In this document: piece by piece, positions 44,104 to 55,587 of the stretch
Numbering within the stretch: position 1 is the first letter of the stretch
Layout: the number at the start of each line of letters is the position of its first letter
Source: Fallopia convolvulus
Lineage: Eukaryota > Streptophyta > Magnoliopsida > Caryophyllales > Polygonaceae
NCBI GenBank assembly: GCA_964016875.1
Contig: OZ024721.1
Coordinates: 36,064,823-36,128,822, forward strand
Direction of reading: 5' to 3'
DNA length: 64,000 bases
Translations under genes and position numbers: made by a program
Notes under the pieces: model-generated
Seen by the model: the letters and a program-made list of their open reading frames with translations, nothing else
Databases searched by the model: none
Told to the model about the DNA's origin: nothing

Positions 44104-46252
44104 ATGGAGGGACAAGGTAACATGGGTCTTAGCGAAGAGGAATTTGATCATATGGTGGCGCATGGAAGGGCTCAAATGGAAGATCAACCGGTAAGTTTAT
44201 TCCCTTGTTCAATTAATTTATTATTTCGTTTATACTATAAATAATTTGTTATTTCGTTTATAATGTAAATAATTTATTATTTCGTTTATAATATAAATAA
44301 TTAGTATAAACTAAAATATTTGAAAATTTTATTTTGTAGGTCTCATCCCATCTCAAACAATCCCATCTCAAACAAGTGTTACGCAAGAGGCGGGAAGCTC
44401 CTCGACTAAGAAAAAAGAGAGCTCCTCTATTGTTTGGAAATACATCGACAAAATCGAAGATACAAACGACCCCGGTCATTTTAGTTGTACGTGCCAAATT
44501 TGCAAGGCGAAGGGGGTTAGAACCGGTCATTGTTACAAATTCACCAAGAATAGCGGAATGGGAACGTTACTTGAACAAGGTGCATCTCGAACTGATGGCC
44601 AACCAAGGTGGTTCAAGCAACGGAATTCAAACCCAAATAGGCGGGTTTGCCTCCTCTCAACCTGGCGGAGGTAACTTTTTCTGTTACAATAGAGATAAAA
44701 TGATTGATGGCATGGCTGAATATATTACAAAATCTGAAAAACCTTTCACTTTTGGAGAAGACTATGATTTTAAAAAATTTGCTAAATTATCTTTGCAACC
44801 GGCTTATGAACATGTTGGTCATAAGACCTTAAAACGTAGATGCGTGCAACAATATGAAAGGGCTAAATCCAAATTGGTACAATTTTTTGAGCAATATGAT
44901 GGTCGTGTGTGTATTACAAGTGATATTTGGAGTTCTAGAGTAGGTGATTCATATATTTCTTTAACTACTCATTGGAATGATGATAATTGGATGCTGCAAA
45001 GACGTGTGATTGGTTTTGAACCTATGTTTGAAAGTCATACCGGAGCTAATATATATGATCACATTGTTAAAATTTTTAAAGAATTTAATTTGTTTGCTAA
45101 AGTGTTTTCACTTTCCTTCGACAATGCCTCTGCTAATACTAGATGTATTGATTTATTTAAAAGACACGTGCCTCTTTTGTTAAAGGGAGATCTTTGTCAT
45201 ATTAGATGTATTGTGCATATTGTTAACTTATTTGTTCAAGAAGCATGAAAAGATCTTCATGATTTGATTGGACTGATTAGAGAATGCATTAGATGGCTTA
45301 GGTTCACCCGGTAACGCTAAACGTCGCTATAAGATCTTGTGTCAGGAACAAGGATTATTTCCTAGGAAATAGAGTATGGATACACCAACTCGTTGGAACT
45401 CCACTTTTGATATGTTACAACCTGCTTGTATTTATAAAAATGTTATAACCTCTTTGTATGCTGAGCAATACAGAAGTCCGAATGGTACTCCTGGATTTAT
45501 TTCCGATGAGTAATGGGGGATCGTGACACAAATATGTGAGCTTCTAAAAACTTTTTAAGGATGCAACATTGGTTTTTTCACAAGTTTATAGCCTAACGTC
45601 CATTGTGTTATTTTTCAATGTTGTAATATATCACATATGCTATGCAACAAATGCAAGTTAACCAACCAGCATTAGGTAACATAATTGAAAATATGCGAAC
45701 GAAATGGCTATCTTATTTTACGAAGTTTCCTGTTATATATTGTATTGTTGTGTTATTAGATCCTACTATGAATAAACAAGGTTTGAAAAACTTGTTAGAA
45801 TTTTATTATGGCTCTTTGGGCATGACAGAAGTTGATTATGATTGGCTTGCTGATATTGAAAGTGCCATTGCAACATAAGTTAAGTTATATGATAGCTATG
45901 CAGAAAAACTAAATATTCCACCTATATCATCTAATGTCCGACCCCTTCATCTTCTACTTCCTCTGCTATGAAACTTGCATCTTTAATTTTCAAAAAAGCC
46001 CGAACATCTTCTAGTTCTGGTTCTATTGTATCTACACGATCTATTGTAATTGATTTCTTGACCACTGAACATCAATTCCCCGATGGATGTGATGTCCTTC
46101 AGTGGTGGAGAAACCATTGCGACCAATATCATGTACTTGCTAGAATAACTAAGGATGTATTCACTATACTTGCATCTACCATTGCGTCCGAGTCAATTTT
46201 TAGCGCAGGTCGAAGAGTAATTTCGGAGAAGAGATGCCGACTTGATCCATAA
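44104..46252 (+). pseudogene. hAT transposase (BED zinc finger to dimerisation domain), degenerate
   Basis: Exon 1 (44104-44190, MEGQGNMGLSEEEFDHMV) ends at GTAAGT; an intron runs to TTTTGTAG at 44339. A BED-type zinc-finger region follows (IVWKYIDKIEDTNDPGHF, CQIC), then a frameshift near 44590. The main frame reads GNFFCYNRDKMIDGMAEY, FTFGEDYDFKKFAKL, VCITSDIWSSRVGDSYISLT (first catalytic Asp region), SFDNASANTRCI and HIRCIVHIVNLFVQ to a stop at 45246. Decayed pieces continue (45642-45878). The C-terminal dimerisation block is near 46110-46252 (VLQWWRNHCDQYHVLARI, ASESIFSAGRRVISEKR). Several stops show it cannot make transposase. Confidence 0.88.
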
Positions 46253-47337
46253 AGCGTCAAGACATTGATATCCAAGAAGGATTGAGATCGTGCGGAGGAA
46301 AGGAAACAAGAAGAGTACGAGATGCGTGCAATAAAATTTGAGACCAAGGACGATGTCGAAGGGGTGACCATTGACTACTCTTCTAATGCCGGAAGTGGTG
46401 GGAACGATGAAATTGACGAAGAATCCCCCAAAGACCTTGACGAATGAGCAACAACAAGGTGAGTTAAGGTAAGTAAAGAACTATGTGGGCTTTGATTCTT
46501 TCGAGATACATATGCATCTTAATTATTCAAACTTTGACAATTATTTATCAAAGTTGTAATAATTTCGAGCAAGCCCACCCGTTCTTCCCCCTTTTAGTTT
46601 TTTAACACGTTATTAATTTTTGCCTGGCCCGGTGTGACCTGGCCCGACCCACAGCCCGGCCCGGCCTACAGCCCGGTTTTCCCAAAGTGCAGGCCCGGGC
46701 TACATTTCCCTAGCCCGTACCGGTGGTGGCTCAGCCCGGGCCCGGCCTAGCCCGGTTCGGGTCCATCACTACATAACACAAATAACAGTATGGTGAGTTA
46801 AATTTCATGAAACTTTATGACAATTGTTATGAACCTAACAACAAAAAGACATGAACCCATAAAATAGTAAAATATCATTTATGAAATATGATACATGTCA
46901 CAAATAATAAGTATTGTGAATTAAATTTCATAAACCTTTATGACAATTGTTATGAACCTAAGCGTACAAAGACATGAACCCATAAAATATCATTTATGAA
47001 ATATGATACAAGACACAAACAACGAGTATTTTGGATTAAATTTCATGAACCGAATTGATAGTTGTTATGAACCTAATTGTATAAAAAATGAACCAACATA
47101 ATTCTATTTATGAACTATGATACATGACACACATGAACCTTAAGTAGATATGAACTAAAATTCTTGAACGATAAGATGAAATATTATGAACCTGTACTTA
47201 TAAATATATGAACCGAAAGAACAAATGTCATGAACCAAAAGACATGAACCAAAATAACTAGTATACTTTAAACACATGAACTATAAGATAAACTACTATG
47301 AACTTGAAGTTACCAAAACATGAACCAAAAGAAGAGC

Positions 47338-50308
47338 TGTAAGAACCCTCTTTTTCTAAGAAAGGTTAGTTTAGTTGTTATCTTTTCTTTTCCCTAGTTT
47401 CGGGGACAAAACTATTTTTAGGGGTACTATTGTGATAACCTTTAAATTTTTTATTATAATCATAAATAAAATATTAGCAAGTAAATTTTTATTTATAACA
47501 ACATAAGTAAACATGTCTTAATATAGTAAAAGTATTTTATAAAATTGTGGTTTATAAAATATTGGAAGTAAAATGGATAACTATAATATGGTCTACAAAA
47601 TAAAGTTAATGGGTAAATAAAATGAAAAGTTAAAAATAAAAAAAAATTCGAATTATTGAACCCTTCATATTTGGAACAAACTTGTTCATGAGCGCGATTT
47701 TCGAATTGATCATATGAGCTTGTTTCTTAACAGATTTTGGATCCGTAAAAAGGATAAGATCGATCAAGTTAAGCTCTATCTAAACCCTCTATCTATTTAG
47801 AGGATTAGTTTCGAAGTTATATCCCAAATCTCGGATTTTGTTCAGCCCAAAATCTAGGGTTTTTGTTTATAGATTTCAAAATCCGAACATATAAGATCGA
47901 ATTGGTTATTGAAACGAATCAAAGATTATTATATATCCTATATCTAATCAGAATCTCGTGAGTTGTAAGCATATAGATCGAATTAAGTCCCGATTCAAGC
48001 AAAAATGAATCCAAAAATCCAAGTGGTTAGAAATAGGATTTGAGCTTATCTATTTAGATTCGTATCAGCTCAAATCAAGATCATTTTTGTTCAAATCTTG
48101 CACTATAAATAGACCCTTTAGCCTACCCTTCTATTCCATCCTCGGAATTCGTTTGATCCTCTCGAAATCAACCCAAAAATCACCCCTCTAAACAACCTGC
48201 TCACGCAACCCCTGTTTTCGGAGGTTGCTGTTCACCGGCGTTTTTCTCTCATCTCCGGTCGAACCACTGAGCTCCTCTGCCAACAGTAGGAAGAAGACTT
48301 CGTCTCGGTTCCAACGCCCCTGGTCCCGTCCCAATCCGTCACCAAACGAGTCCGAACGAGCCAACTGAAGTCAGAACGTCTTGCCCCTGTTCCTGTGCAT
48401 TATCACTGCAGGTATAAACCAAACATGTACAAGCTGCAATCTGAAAAGAAAATGATTGTGCGGTACTTAAAAATCACATGGTTTATTATATAATGTTATT
48501 AGGATTAGAATTTAATTAATATAGAATTAGATAGATAAGCATGTGTTAAAAGTGGATACATGTATATTAGGCTATATTGTAAGTACGTATTTCAATTGGA
48601 GATTTTTCTCTTTACTTTAAAATGATAACTAATATAACATAAAGTTTATATAGTTCACATAAATATATAGAGTTTATGTAGTTTATATAAATGGCATAAT
48701 TAGTTAATTATATATCACTGATTTAATTAGTGATGTTGGGAAGTTTATTAAAATAAATAATTAATTAATTTTAATGAACTAGTTAATTAAAAAAAAAGTT
48801 TTTAACTTAAAGAATAACATCTTCATTATTCCCTTATTTTAAATAATAAGGAAGCTAATTTTAGATAGATGTTAGGAATTCAACTTTCAAAGAATGAGCA
48901 AAATAAATTAAGTATAATTTATTTTGTGTTTCTTTGTACAAATCAGGAAAGGAAACTCGATTGTAGGGTTCCAACCTCGCTTTGAAAGACAACTTTACTT
49001 TCGTCTGCAATCAAGGCAAGTGGTGGTTCGCTTTCATACTTTGTCATGGATATCGTTATTCATGTTGCATGTTTGTTGGGAACGCCTGTTTGAATAAAAA
49101 TGAATTTAGGTTGTTTAGGAATAATGACCTGTTTTATAAAGTAAAATGGATCTAGGTTTCTATTATTGCTTAGAAATAATGACCCATGTGTAAGGTAGCT
49201 TATTATTATATTAGTTTGCGCTAGAATTTATACTTGCTTGTTGTACTTTGTGTATTTCACGATCTCCTATGAGAGTCGTTGTTGTGCTTCTAGAGTAGAA
49301 CTAGGGGTGGGAGTTCTAAATTCCTGAACACCTCTTTATAACAAATTGCATTAGGATGGACCTAGACCCTAGTGCTGGTCATGACCATACCCGCTCAATC
49401 GTTTTGAGGGGTGTCGCACCTAGCTAGTGCTTCGTATCGGAACTTAGGAATCCGTTACTCTTTCTCTTGGGGACCTCAAACCCAATGTCCTTGGCATACC
49501 GCGTTGCCATCTTAAAAGCTTCCAACTCAATTGCAACGTTTTGTCATTAATGTAAGATAAGTGCTAATGCACATAATAAATGAACGCGGGTGGTGACTAC
49601 AACTTGGAAAACCACTCTTGCTCCCGGCTTTGAAAGGTCTATTTTCCAATCTGAATTCGGACAACAGGCATTCGGTGAGGTTGGTTATAGGCCCGATTAG
49701 TTGACGGGGGTTTTTCGAAAACTTGTATGATTATTAAAGTTCCAAATAAACCTTTCTTGCTTATAGGAACCATATTCTTGTGGTGTCCTTATCTTTTCGG
49801 CATATTTCCTTTTCGTGAAACTATTTTGGTTAGATATCATCGACCGGCCTTCATTCGGAATTCGATGGTCTAATTAAAACAAGTCACAAGAACCCTCACA
49901 TAAATTCCACTTGCTTAGTCTGTCACAAGACTAACCCGACCGCTTTCTTTCTTTTGCATGGCTGGCTGGTGTGCACCGTCCCTATACGACACATCAGGAA
50001 GTAGAGGAGCAGAGCTACAAGATTGAAGACGTTGGAGAATTTTATTTGAGTTTTTAATTTACAATAAAAGGTCGAGATCCTTGGTTTGTGAGGCCTGTCT
50101 TGAATATTTCCGCAAGCACTAGTAGATGTATTTCGTATTTCGCAAGTTGAAGAATTTATTGTTTAACAGTCACATTAATTTAACCAATGGTTTATGAATT
50201 ATTATTTGTATTTGAGTTTGTATACTGTGAAAGCCTAGGGTGGCTTCGGAAAGTAAATTTCGAGGTGATTGGCGGTAATATCTCCGAGGCAAAAACGGGG
50301 GTGTTACA
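47338..50308 (+). mobile_element. Solo LTR, 2.97 kb, with 5-bp target duplication
   Basis: The block begins TGTAAGAACCC and ends GGGGGTGTTACA (TG..CA, with TGTAA/TTACA inverted ends) and is flanked by AGAGC on both sides (47333-47337 and 50309-50313). It has no coding frame, primer site or second LTR, so it is a solo LTR left by recombination between two LTRs. Size and termini suggest a Ty3/gypsy lineage with long LTRs such as Tekay/Del (inferred). It interrupts the ATGAACC repeat field. Confidence 0.85.
48104..48111 (+). promoter_or_regulatory. TATA box of the solo LTR
   Basis: TATAAATA in the context CACTATAAATAGACCC sits near the start of the second quarter of the LTR, where the U3 promoter would be, and gives the orientation as plus. 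Confidence 0.5.
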
Positions 50309-50340
50309 AGAGCTATAATGAATCAACCGTATGAACTATT

Positions 50341-50403
50341 AGCCTATGTGGGATTTGAACCCACATCTATGTGCACATGCGCTACCATTTGAGCTAATAT
50401 GCT
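50341..50403 (-). tRNA. tRNA-like sequence (Ala-like A box), probably a tRNA pseudogene or SINE head
   Basis: The minus strand reads AGCATAT TA GCTCAAATGG and ends GTGGGTTCAAATCCCAC ATAGGCT. The A box (TAGCTCAAATGG) and B box (GGTTCAAATCC) are close to consensus, the T-arm pairs perfectly, and six of seven acceptor pairs form. Only 14 bases separate the D-arm and T-arm where about 23 are needed, so the anticodon arm is truncated and no anticodon can be assigned. A functional tRNA is unlikely. Confidence 0.4.
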
Positions 50404-51535
50404 ACCAAATATATTATTTCTCTATCAGATCGCATATTTTAGCAACAAATATACTACACCAAATAACAAGTTAGACATAAACCATTTCGTAGTGTCTATA
50501 CCAAAATGAATTTATTAACTATTTAGAAGCTTAAATCACACGAGCAAGAGACATTATTATCAATCCAATACCTTATTATTCATAATGAGAGCAAACCATA
50601 AGAAATTAAGAATCATCTCTAAATACTTACAAGTATACTAATTCAATAAATTAAAGTTTGCGAAATGCAATAACTGAACTAGAGCAAGTGCAATCTAATC
50701 ATGAGATAAAGTCTGTAGTAGAATGCAATAAGTCCGGTTCTTTTGAAGAGGGATTTCGGATTTTCAATTGGAGTCTACATCATATTTATTTATAAAAATA
50801 TTGAGGGCGAAAATAAACAGTAATATGAGAAAACAAATGTGAAAAAAGCGAATAAAAAGATTGAAACTAAACCTCAAAAGTTGAACACCATGAATTCACT
50901 TATCAGAGAACATATCTAAACGTGAGGTTAATTCGCATTGCATATGCTTTTGCTCGTTTAGGAACCAAGTCAACATATCTAGTCAATTTGGTTCTCATGA
51001 AGCTCTAATCAATTCCCCACATTTTTAATCTAGACAAAGTAAATCTAAATTAGGGAACAAAATTCAATTGAGAAGAACAAGTTCAAACCGATCAATTTTG
51101 GAGAAGAATTTGTAGACTTTGACGAGACAGAGAAGATAATGTCGGCGATGAAGAATTCTTTCTTCCTGAGTTCGTCGTTCCTCCCGAACTCTGATTCTCT
51201 TTCTAGGTTGTGTGACGCGTTTGAAGGAAAAATAGGGCCTTTGAATTAAAATGTTATCAAATTTACGATGCCTGCCACCGCATCCTTTTATTTTAACTTT
51301 CCACCACATTAATTTTTTTTAATCTCGACCGTACATTTTTCTAATCTAATGGTTCTCTCATGTTCTCATTTTACACAATAAAATCTATAAACACTGGAAC
51401 CCTACTGCTTGTCGGTTTTCTGACTGCCGTTTATTCGACCTCCCGGTTATACCGGACTTGTCAGGTAAAACGAATTCTTAACTACTCAACAAAAAAACAA
51501 GAAATTATATAAAAAATTGAAAATATTTATGGAAA
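50404..51535. other. Intergenic DNA upstream of the SUVH gene
   Basis: AT-rich. Only short frames occur, including an unconvincing 81-codon minus-strand one at 51064-51309. The SUVH promoter should lie in its right part. Confidence 0.4.
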
Positions 51536-51676
51536 CCAAATCTGCGAATACGCTCCTCTCTTCCGCGCGCATCCTTCTTCAAATCAAAGATTTCCTTCAA
51601 TTCTTCTGCTTAATTTATACATAATTAGCAAAATTCTTCTGCTTCTAGTCCGTCCATAGCTGCTTCTGGATCTCAG

Positions 51677-52653
51677 GTTTGCAAATCTTTATTTTCACTT
51701 CAATTTGATGCATTCTTTAGTCCAATTCTCTGTTGGTTGAATTGTTGTTGACTCGATCCGCGAAAGAATCTAGTTTTCAATCGTTTGCTCTCGTAGTAGC
51801 TCTGCAATGTGCGGGTGAATATCGATCTCAGTATTGGAGATTGAAGTCTTCGATCAAGATAGCGTTTTTATTGTAGTTGAATTTAGTGACTTCAGAAATA
51901 TTACAGTTTAGATTTAATTTCTCTATAATTCACCAACACCAAAGGGAGTTTACCAATGAGATGCATATTTGCGGGAGCTTCGCATTAATGAAATCAAAAA
52001 TTGAAATTGGCATTCAGTCAATTGTTGAATCACCTACTCACAATTATGAACCGTTTGCAGTGCATTTGCCTATTTTTGTTTGATGACTTTGGGCCTTGCC
52101 GTGGCTTGTGTAAAACATTGTTGATAAGGTATGGCCATAAGATTGGCCATTGGCTACAGTATACACAAAAAAAAATTGTGCCCTTGTTGCAAGGGACTCC
52201 ATATAGGTGCTCATTTTGCTTATACATGTAATTTGAGCACTTCACTTTTGTAGGTTTGTTTTGTTTTGTTTTGTTTTGTTTTGTTTTAAATGATTGGTAT
52301 ATATTTGCAAAGTATACTGTGCCTTTCGCCCTTTTCCATGTAGGGGCTTCGTATTTGATTTTTAACTTTGCAGCTTTGATAGAATGTCAGATTTTTCGTC
52401 GCTTATGTTGGTATCTGCTTTAAAATGAGCATATCTAGTTTTTTTTTGCTGTTTCTGGTTATTGCACAAGTGCTAGACTACTCCATGCCAAGAATAGTAG
52501 ATAATTTTGTACTATGTGTGAACCTTTAAATGAATTAGACAAATGACAGACAGAATTGGGGTTTGAAAATAGTTAAGCTATGTTAGGACTAATTTAAAAA
52601 GAAATAAGATATAGTAAACAAGATGGTCATTTTGCATGATTTGATGACTGCAG
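51677..52653 (+). other. 5'-UTR intron of the SUVH gene (predicted)
   Basis: A donor (TGGATCTCAG|GTTTGC) at 51677 and an acceptor (GATGACTGCAG|TTAATT) at 52653 would join an untranslated first exon from about 51540 to the exon carrying the ATG, leaving 36 untranslated bases before it. A TTTTG pentanucleotide run lies inside at 52256-52287. Confidence 0.6.
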
Positions 52654-52689
52654 TTAATTGTACATTTGAGGACGAAGACGGGGCATCCT

Positions 52690-54441
52690 ATGGCTAAATC
52701 GCCCACTGCAAGTTCAAAAGGTAGGCTGAAAAGAGGCATTGCTCACAACCAACAGAAATTGGAGTCAATTTTTGATAAAGCAAAGGAGGATGCTGAACAG
52801 CAGAAACAAGAAAGCAGCACTTGTAAGACGAGATCTTCTTTGCTACGTGATTTGGATTTGAGGGTTCCTCCATTTGGTGGTTCATGTTTGAGTGATAGAG
52901 GTGATCGTAATAAGGTTAGGGAGACACTACATTTATTTGAAGCTACACTCAGAACGCTTTTTCGAGAACGAGAAACCAAGCCGAAGAGGCCAAGAAAAGA
53001 CAGGACGAGAATTGATCAAGAAGCCTCGAATATTCTCAGGGACAAAGGAAAATATATTAATACAGGAAGACCGATACTTGGAAATGTTCCAGGAGTGGAA
53101 GTGGGGGACGAATTCCACTACCGTGTTGAGCTTATGATGATTGGACTTCACCGCCAATCACAAAACGGTATAGATTGTCTACAGGTGGATGGGAAAGTTA
53201 TTGCAACAAGTATTATTGCTTTTGGACGTTATGACAATGATGTGGACAAGTCTGATGTAATGACATTTTTGGGTCAAGGAGGAAATTTACCCGGCAGATT
53301 CCCTGAAGATCAGAAACTAACCCGGGGAAATTCTGCCATGAAGAACAGCATAGACGAAAAGAATGCTGTGAGGGTTATCAGAGGAGTCCAAGAGTCAAAA
53401 CCTTTTTCTGAAGGATTACCTAAGGTTACAACGACGTATACGTATGATGGACTGTACACTGTGGAGAGATACTGGCAAGAAATTGGGCAGCATGGGAAAA
53501 AGGTTTACAAGTTTGAGCTAAAGAGACTTCCTGGTCTACCCGAGCTTTCTTGGAAAGAAGAGAAGAAATCGAAGAAATTTAAATTCATGGAGCCTAGTGT
53601 GGTGGATGATATATCAGGCGGGAAAGAAAAGTTTCCAATTCGTGCTGTTAATACCATAGATGATGAGAAACCTCCTCCATTTACATATATAACACGAATG
53701 AAGTACCCTGATTGGTGCAAACCTTTTCCTAGGGAAGGCTGTAACTGCACAACGGGGTGCTCAGATTCCAGGCAATGTCGTTGTGTTGTTAAGAATGGAG
53801 GAGAAATTCCTTTCAATTCTAACGGGGAATTTCTTCGAGCTAAATTTATTGTGTATGAGTGTGGTCCTTGTTGCAAATCGCCTCCTTCTTGTCAAAATAG
53901 GGTCAGCCAAAATGGTATTCGATTCCCGCTTGAGATCTTTAAAACTAAAGAAATGGGATGGGGCGTGAGATCCCGGACTCATATCCCTTCAGGCAGCTTC
54001 ATTTGTGAGTATATTGGGGAGCTTCTCGAGGACAATGAAGCTGACAAAACTGGGAATGATGAATACCTATTTGATATTGGACAGAACTACAATGACGTAT
54101 CCCTCTGGAAAGGACTTTCAGATCATGTGCCTGATGCGGCATCAAGTTCTAGTGATGTTGAAGAGTTGGAGTTTACTATTGATGCTGCAAAATATGGAAA
54201 TGTGGGGAGGTTCATTAATCATAGTTGTTCTCCTAACTTATTTACGCAGCATGTGCTTTATGATCATGACGACAGTAGAATACCACACATAATGCTTTTT
54301 GCTTCTGAGGATATTCCTCCTTTGCAAGAGCTGAGTTATGATTACAATTACACAATAGGCCAAGTTCGTGATAACGATGGGAACGTCAAGGTGAAGTATT
54401 GCCACTGTGGCTCTGCTGAATGCTCAGGTCGAATGTATTAA
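52690..54441 (+). CDS. SUVH5/6-type histone H3K9 methyltransferase
   Basis: A single open coding exon of 583 residues starts at ATG 52690 (MAKSPTASSKGR); the open frame extends 24 bases further upstream but has no ATG there. A basic N-terminus is followed by an SRA (YDG) domain at about 130-285 (NVPGVEVGDEF, FLGQGGN, NSAMKNSI, VRVIRG, YTYDGLYTVERYW), which binds methylated DNA. Next are a Cys-rich pre-SET (about 340-402), SET (about 412-555) with CEYIGELLED, NHSCSPN and the catalytic-core ELSYDYNY, and post-SET CHCGSAEC with a terminal RMY. The enzyme deposits H3K9me1/2, which recruits CMT3 for CHG methylation and silences transposons. SRA wording is nearer SUVH5/6 than SUVH4/KYP. It is shorter than Arabidopsis SUVH5/6 (about 790 residues) because the N-terminal extension is short. 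All core residues look intact. Confidence 0.94.
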   Translation: MAKSPTASSKGRLKRGIAHNQQKLESIFDKAKEDAEQQKQESSTCKTRSSLLRDLDLRVPPFGGSCLSDRGDRNKVRETLHLFEATLRTLFRERETKPKRPRKDRTRIDQEASNILRDKGKYINTGRPILGNVPGVEVGDEFHYRVELMMIGLHRQSQNGIDCLQVDGKVIATSIIAFGRYDNDVDKSDVMTFLGQGGNLPGRFPEDQKLTRGNSAMKNSIDEKNAVRVIRGVQESKPFSEGLPKVTTTYTYDGLYTVERYWQEIGQHGKKVYKFELKRLPGLPELSWKEEKKSKKFKFMEPSVVDDISGGKEKFPIRAVNTIDDEKPPPFTYITRMKYPDWCKPFPREGCNCTTGCSDSRQCRCVVKNGGEIPFNSNGEFLRAKFIVYECGPCCKSPPSCQNRVSQNGIRFPLEIFKTKEMGWGVRSRTHIPSGSFICEYIGELLEDNEADKTGNDEYLFDIGQNYNDVSLWKGLSDHVPDAASSSSDVEELEFTIDAAKYGNVGRFINHSCSPNLFTQHVLYDHDDSRIPHIMLFASEDIPPLQELSYDYNYTIGQVRDNDGNVKVKYCHCGSAECSGRMY

Positions 54442-55201
54442 TAAGGTATCTTCAACTTTTCAGTGCAAGTAGCTTTATACATGTTTTTCATATCTATATC
54501 AGTTGTATCCTGTTAAGGTAAGATGTCACTGATTTGTATGGGAAATACTTAATACAGTAATAAATTAAGGCATTATTTAGTGCATCAAAATAAAAGATAG
54601 ATGCTTTAATATAGCAATAAAATTAGGAAGAGGTTGATTTTATCAAGCCTTCTGATTTCTGTTGAAGTATGTGAAATAAGGATATTAGAAGCACGGAGTA
54701 TCTGTTAGCAGCTTAATAACATGATCATAAATAAGACCCGGAATTCAGTTTGCTTCAGCTGTGCCAGTGAGGAAGAATTGTTCACTTTAGTGTTCATATG
54801 TTTGGCATCTGTACAGGATAATCAGTTGTGTTATGGATGTGCTCATGATATATCCTTGAAGATGATGTTGTTACCAGTATACTGGCAAAGGGATTCTCGT
54901 TAGGCCAGGAATTGAATTCATATGCTGTACCATATTTTTTTTTAATTCAGTTGTTTATTTGGACCTTCTTTTCTGTTTTGCACTTCAGTATTTGCAAATT
55001 TTATGTATTTTCTTTGTAGAATCTTGGTTGGTCCTCATTTAACAGTTTAGAAGATACCAGAATATATGAAACACAATAATAATAAGGCTATGTAGGAAGC
55101 ATTTTTAGTCAAATCAAATGCGCCATTGGTGTGGTTGTTGTAATTGCATGATCATTGTGTTCGATGATTTTCCTGCTTTTCTTGGCTGAATCTTGGTTAT
55201 T
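54442..55201. other. SUVH 3' UTR and intergenic DNA
   Basis: AT-rich, with short chance frames only (such as 54721-54903). It ends at the left LTR of a gypsy element. Confidence 0.5.
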
Positions 55202-55562
55202 TGATATGGGAGGAATTTCAAGTACGAGACAGTCACAAGATCGTCGTCGTCCAAGGCGATACGAGGATTAGTATTTTATTATTTTTAGATTATAATTAGT
55301 ATTTGTAATTTTTATAAATTAGAGCTTTGTTCTCTTCTCGGGTTTTCTTTACGGTTCTTTCCCGGGACGCCTTTTTTAACCATTAGGGCTTAGGTATTAA
55401 TACTCTTCTTGTCTTTCTCATAATTTATCCAAGAAATAGTTTGCCCTAATTTTCTTTAGTTTTCTCTTCTACTGCTTATCCCGAGTCGGAGTCCACACCG
55501 AATTAGGCTCAACCCCCTTGACCAACAAGGGTTCGATACAAGTCCACACCGGGCTCGTATCA
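55202..55562 (+). repeat. 5' LTR of the Reina-like element
   Basis: Partner of 60302-60663. Shared landmarks are GAGGAATTTCAAGTACGAGA, GTCGTCCAAGGCGATAC, TTTCCCGGGACGCC and GGGTTCGATACAAGTCCACA. Confidence 0.95.
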
Positions 55563-55563
55563 T

Positions 55564-55580
55564 CTGGTGCTTTGACATCG
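55564..55580 (+). other. Candidate primer binding site
   Basis: TCTGGTGCTTTGACATC immediately follows the LTR. TGGTGCTTT is a primer-site start seen in Reina-type chromoviruses. Confidence 0.5.
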
Positions 55581-55587
55581 AACCACC

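Larger units (their letters stand above)
43460..46770 (+). mobile_element. hAT DNA transposon with 8-bp target duplication
   Basis: The 3,311-bp element is flanked by the direct repeat ACATAACA (43452-43459 and 46771-46778), the length expected for hAT insertion. Its ends are a short imperfect inverted repeat (left TAAGAGATGG; right end complement AGTGATGG). Both ends have subterminal GC-rich arrays of CCCGGCCCGG-like motifs (43480-43620 and 46620-46760), which in hAT elements serve as transposase-binding repeats. It carries a decayed hAT transposase in one orientation. Confidence 0.92.
43390..47337. repeat. ATGAACC-type repeat field (interrupted by the hAT element)
   Basis: Outside the hAT element (43390-43459 and 46771-47337) the DNA repeats AAATATCATTTATGAA(A/C)TA, GATACATGACACAAA, TTAAATTTCATGAACC and TTATGAACCTAA about every 115-120 bp, at least four times, decaying rightwards. 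The left stub has the first part of a unit and the right side the continuation, so one array was split by the transposon. Confidence 0.7.

Noticed and set aside
50341..50403. Functional tRNA gene
   Set aside because: Anticodon arm is about nine bases too short and D-stem and acceptor have mismatches.
51064..51309. 81-codon minus-strand frame upstream of SUVH as a divergent small gene
   Set aside because: Arg/Lys-rich with no recognisable domain, ordinary length for chance in this composition.
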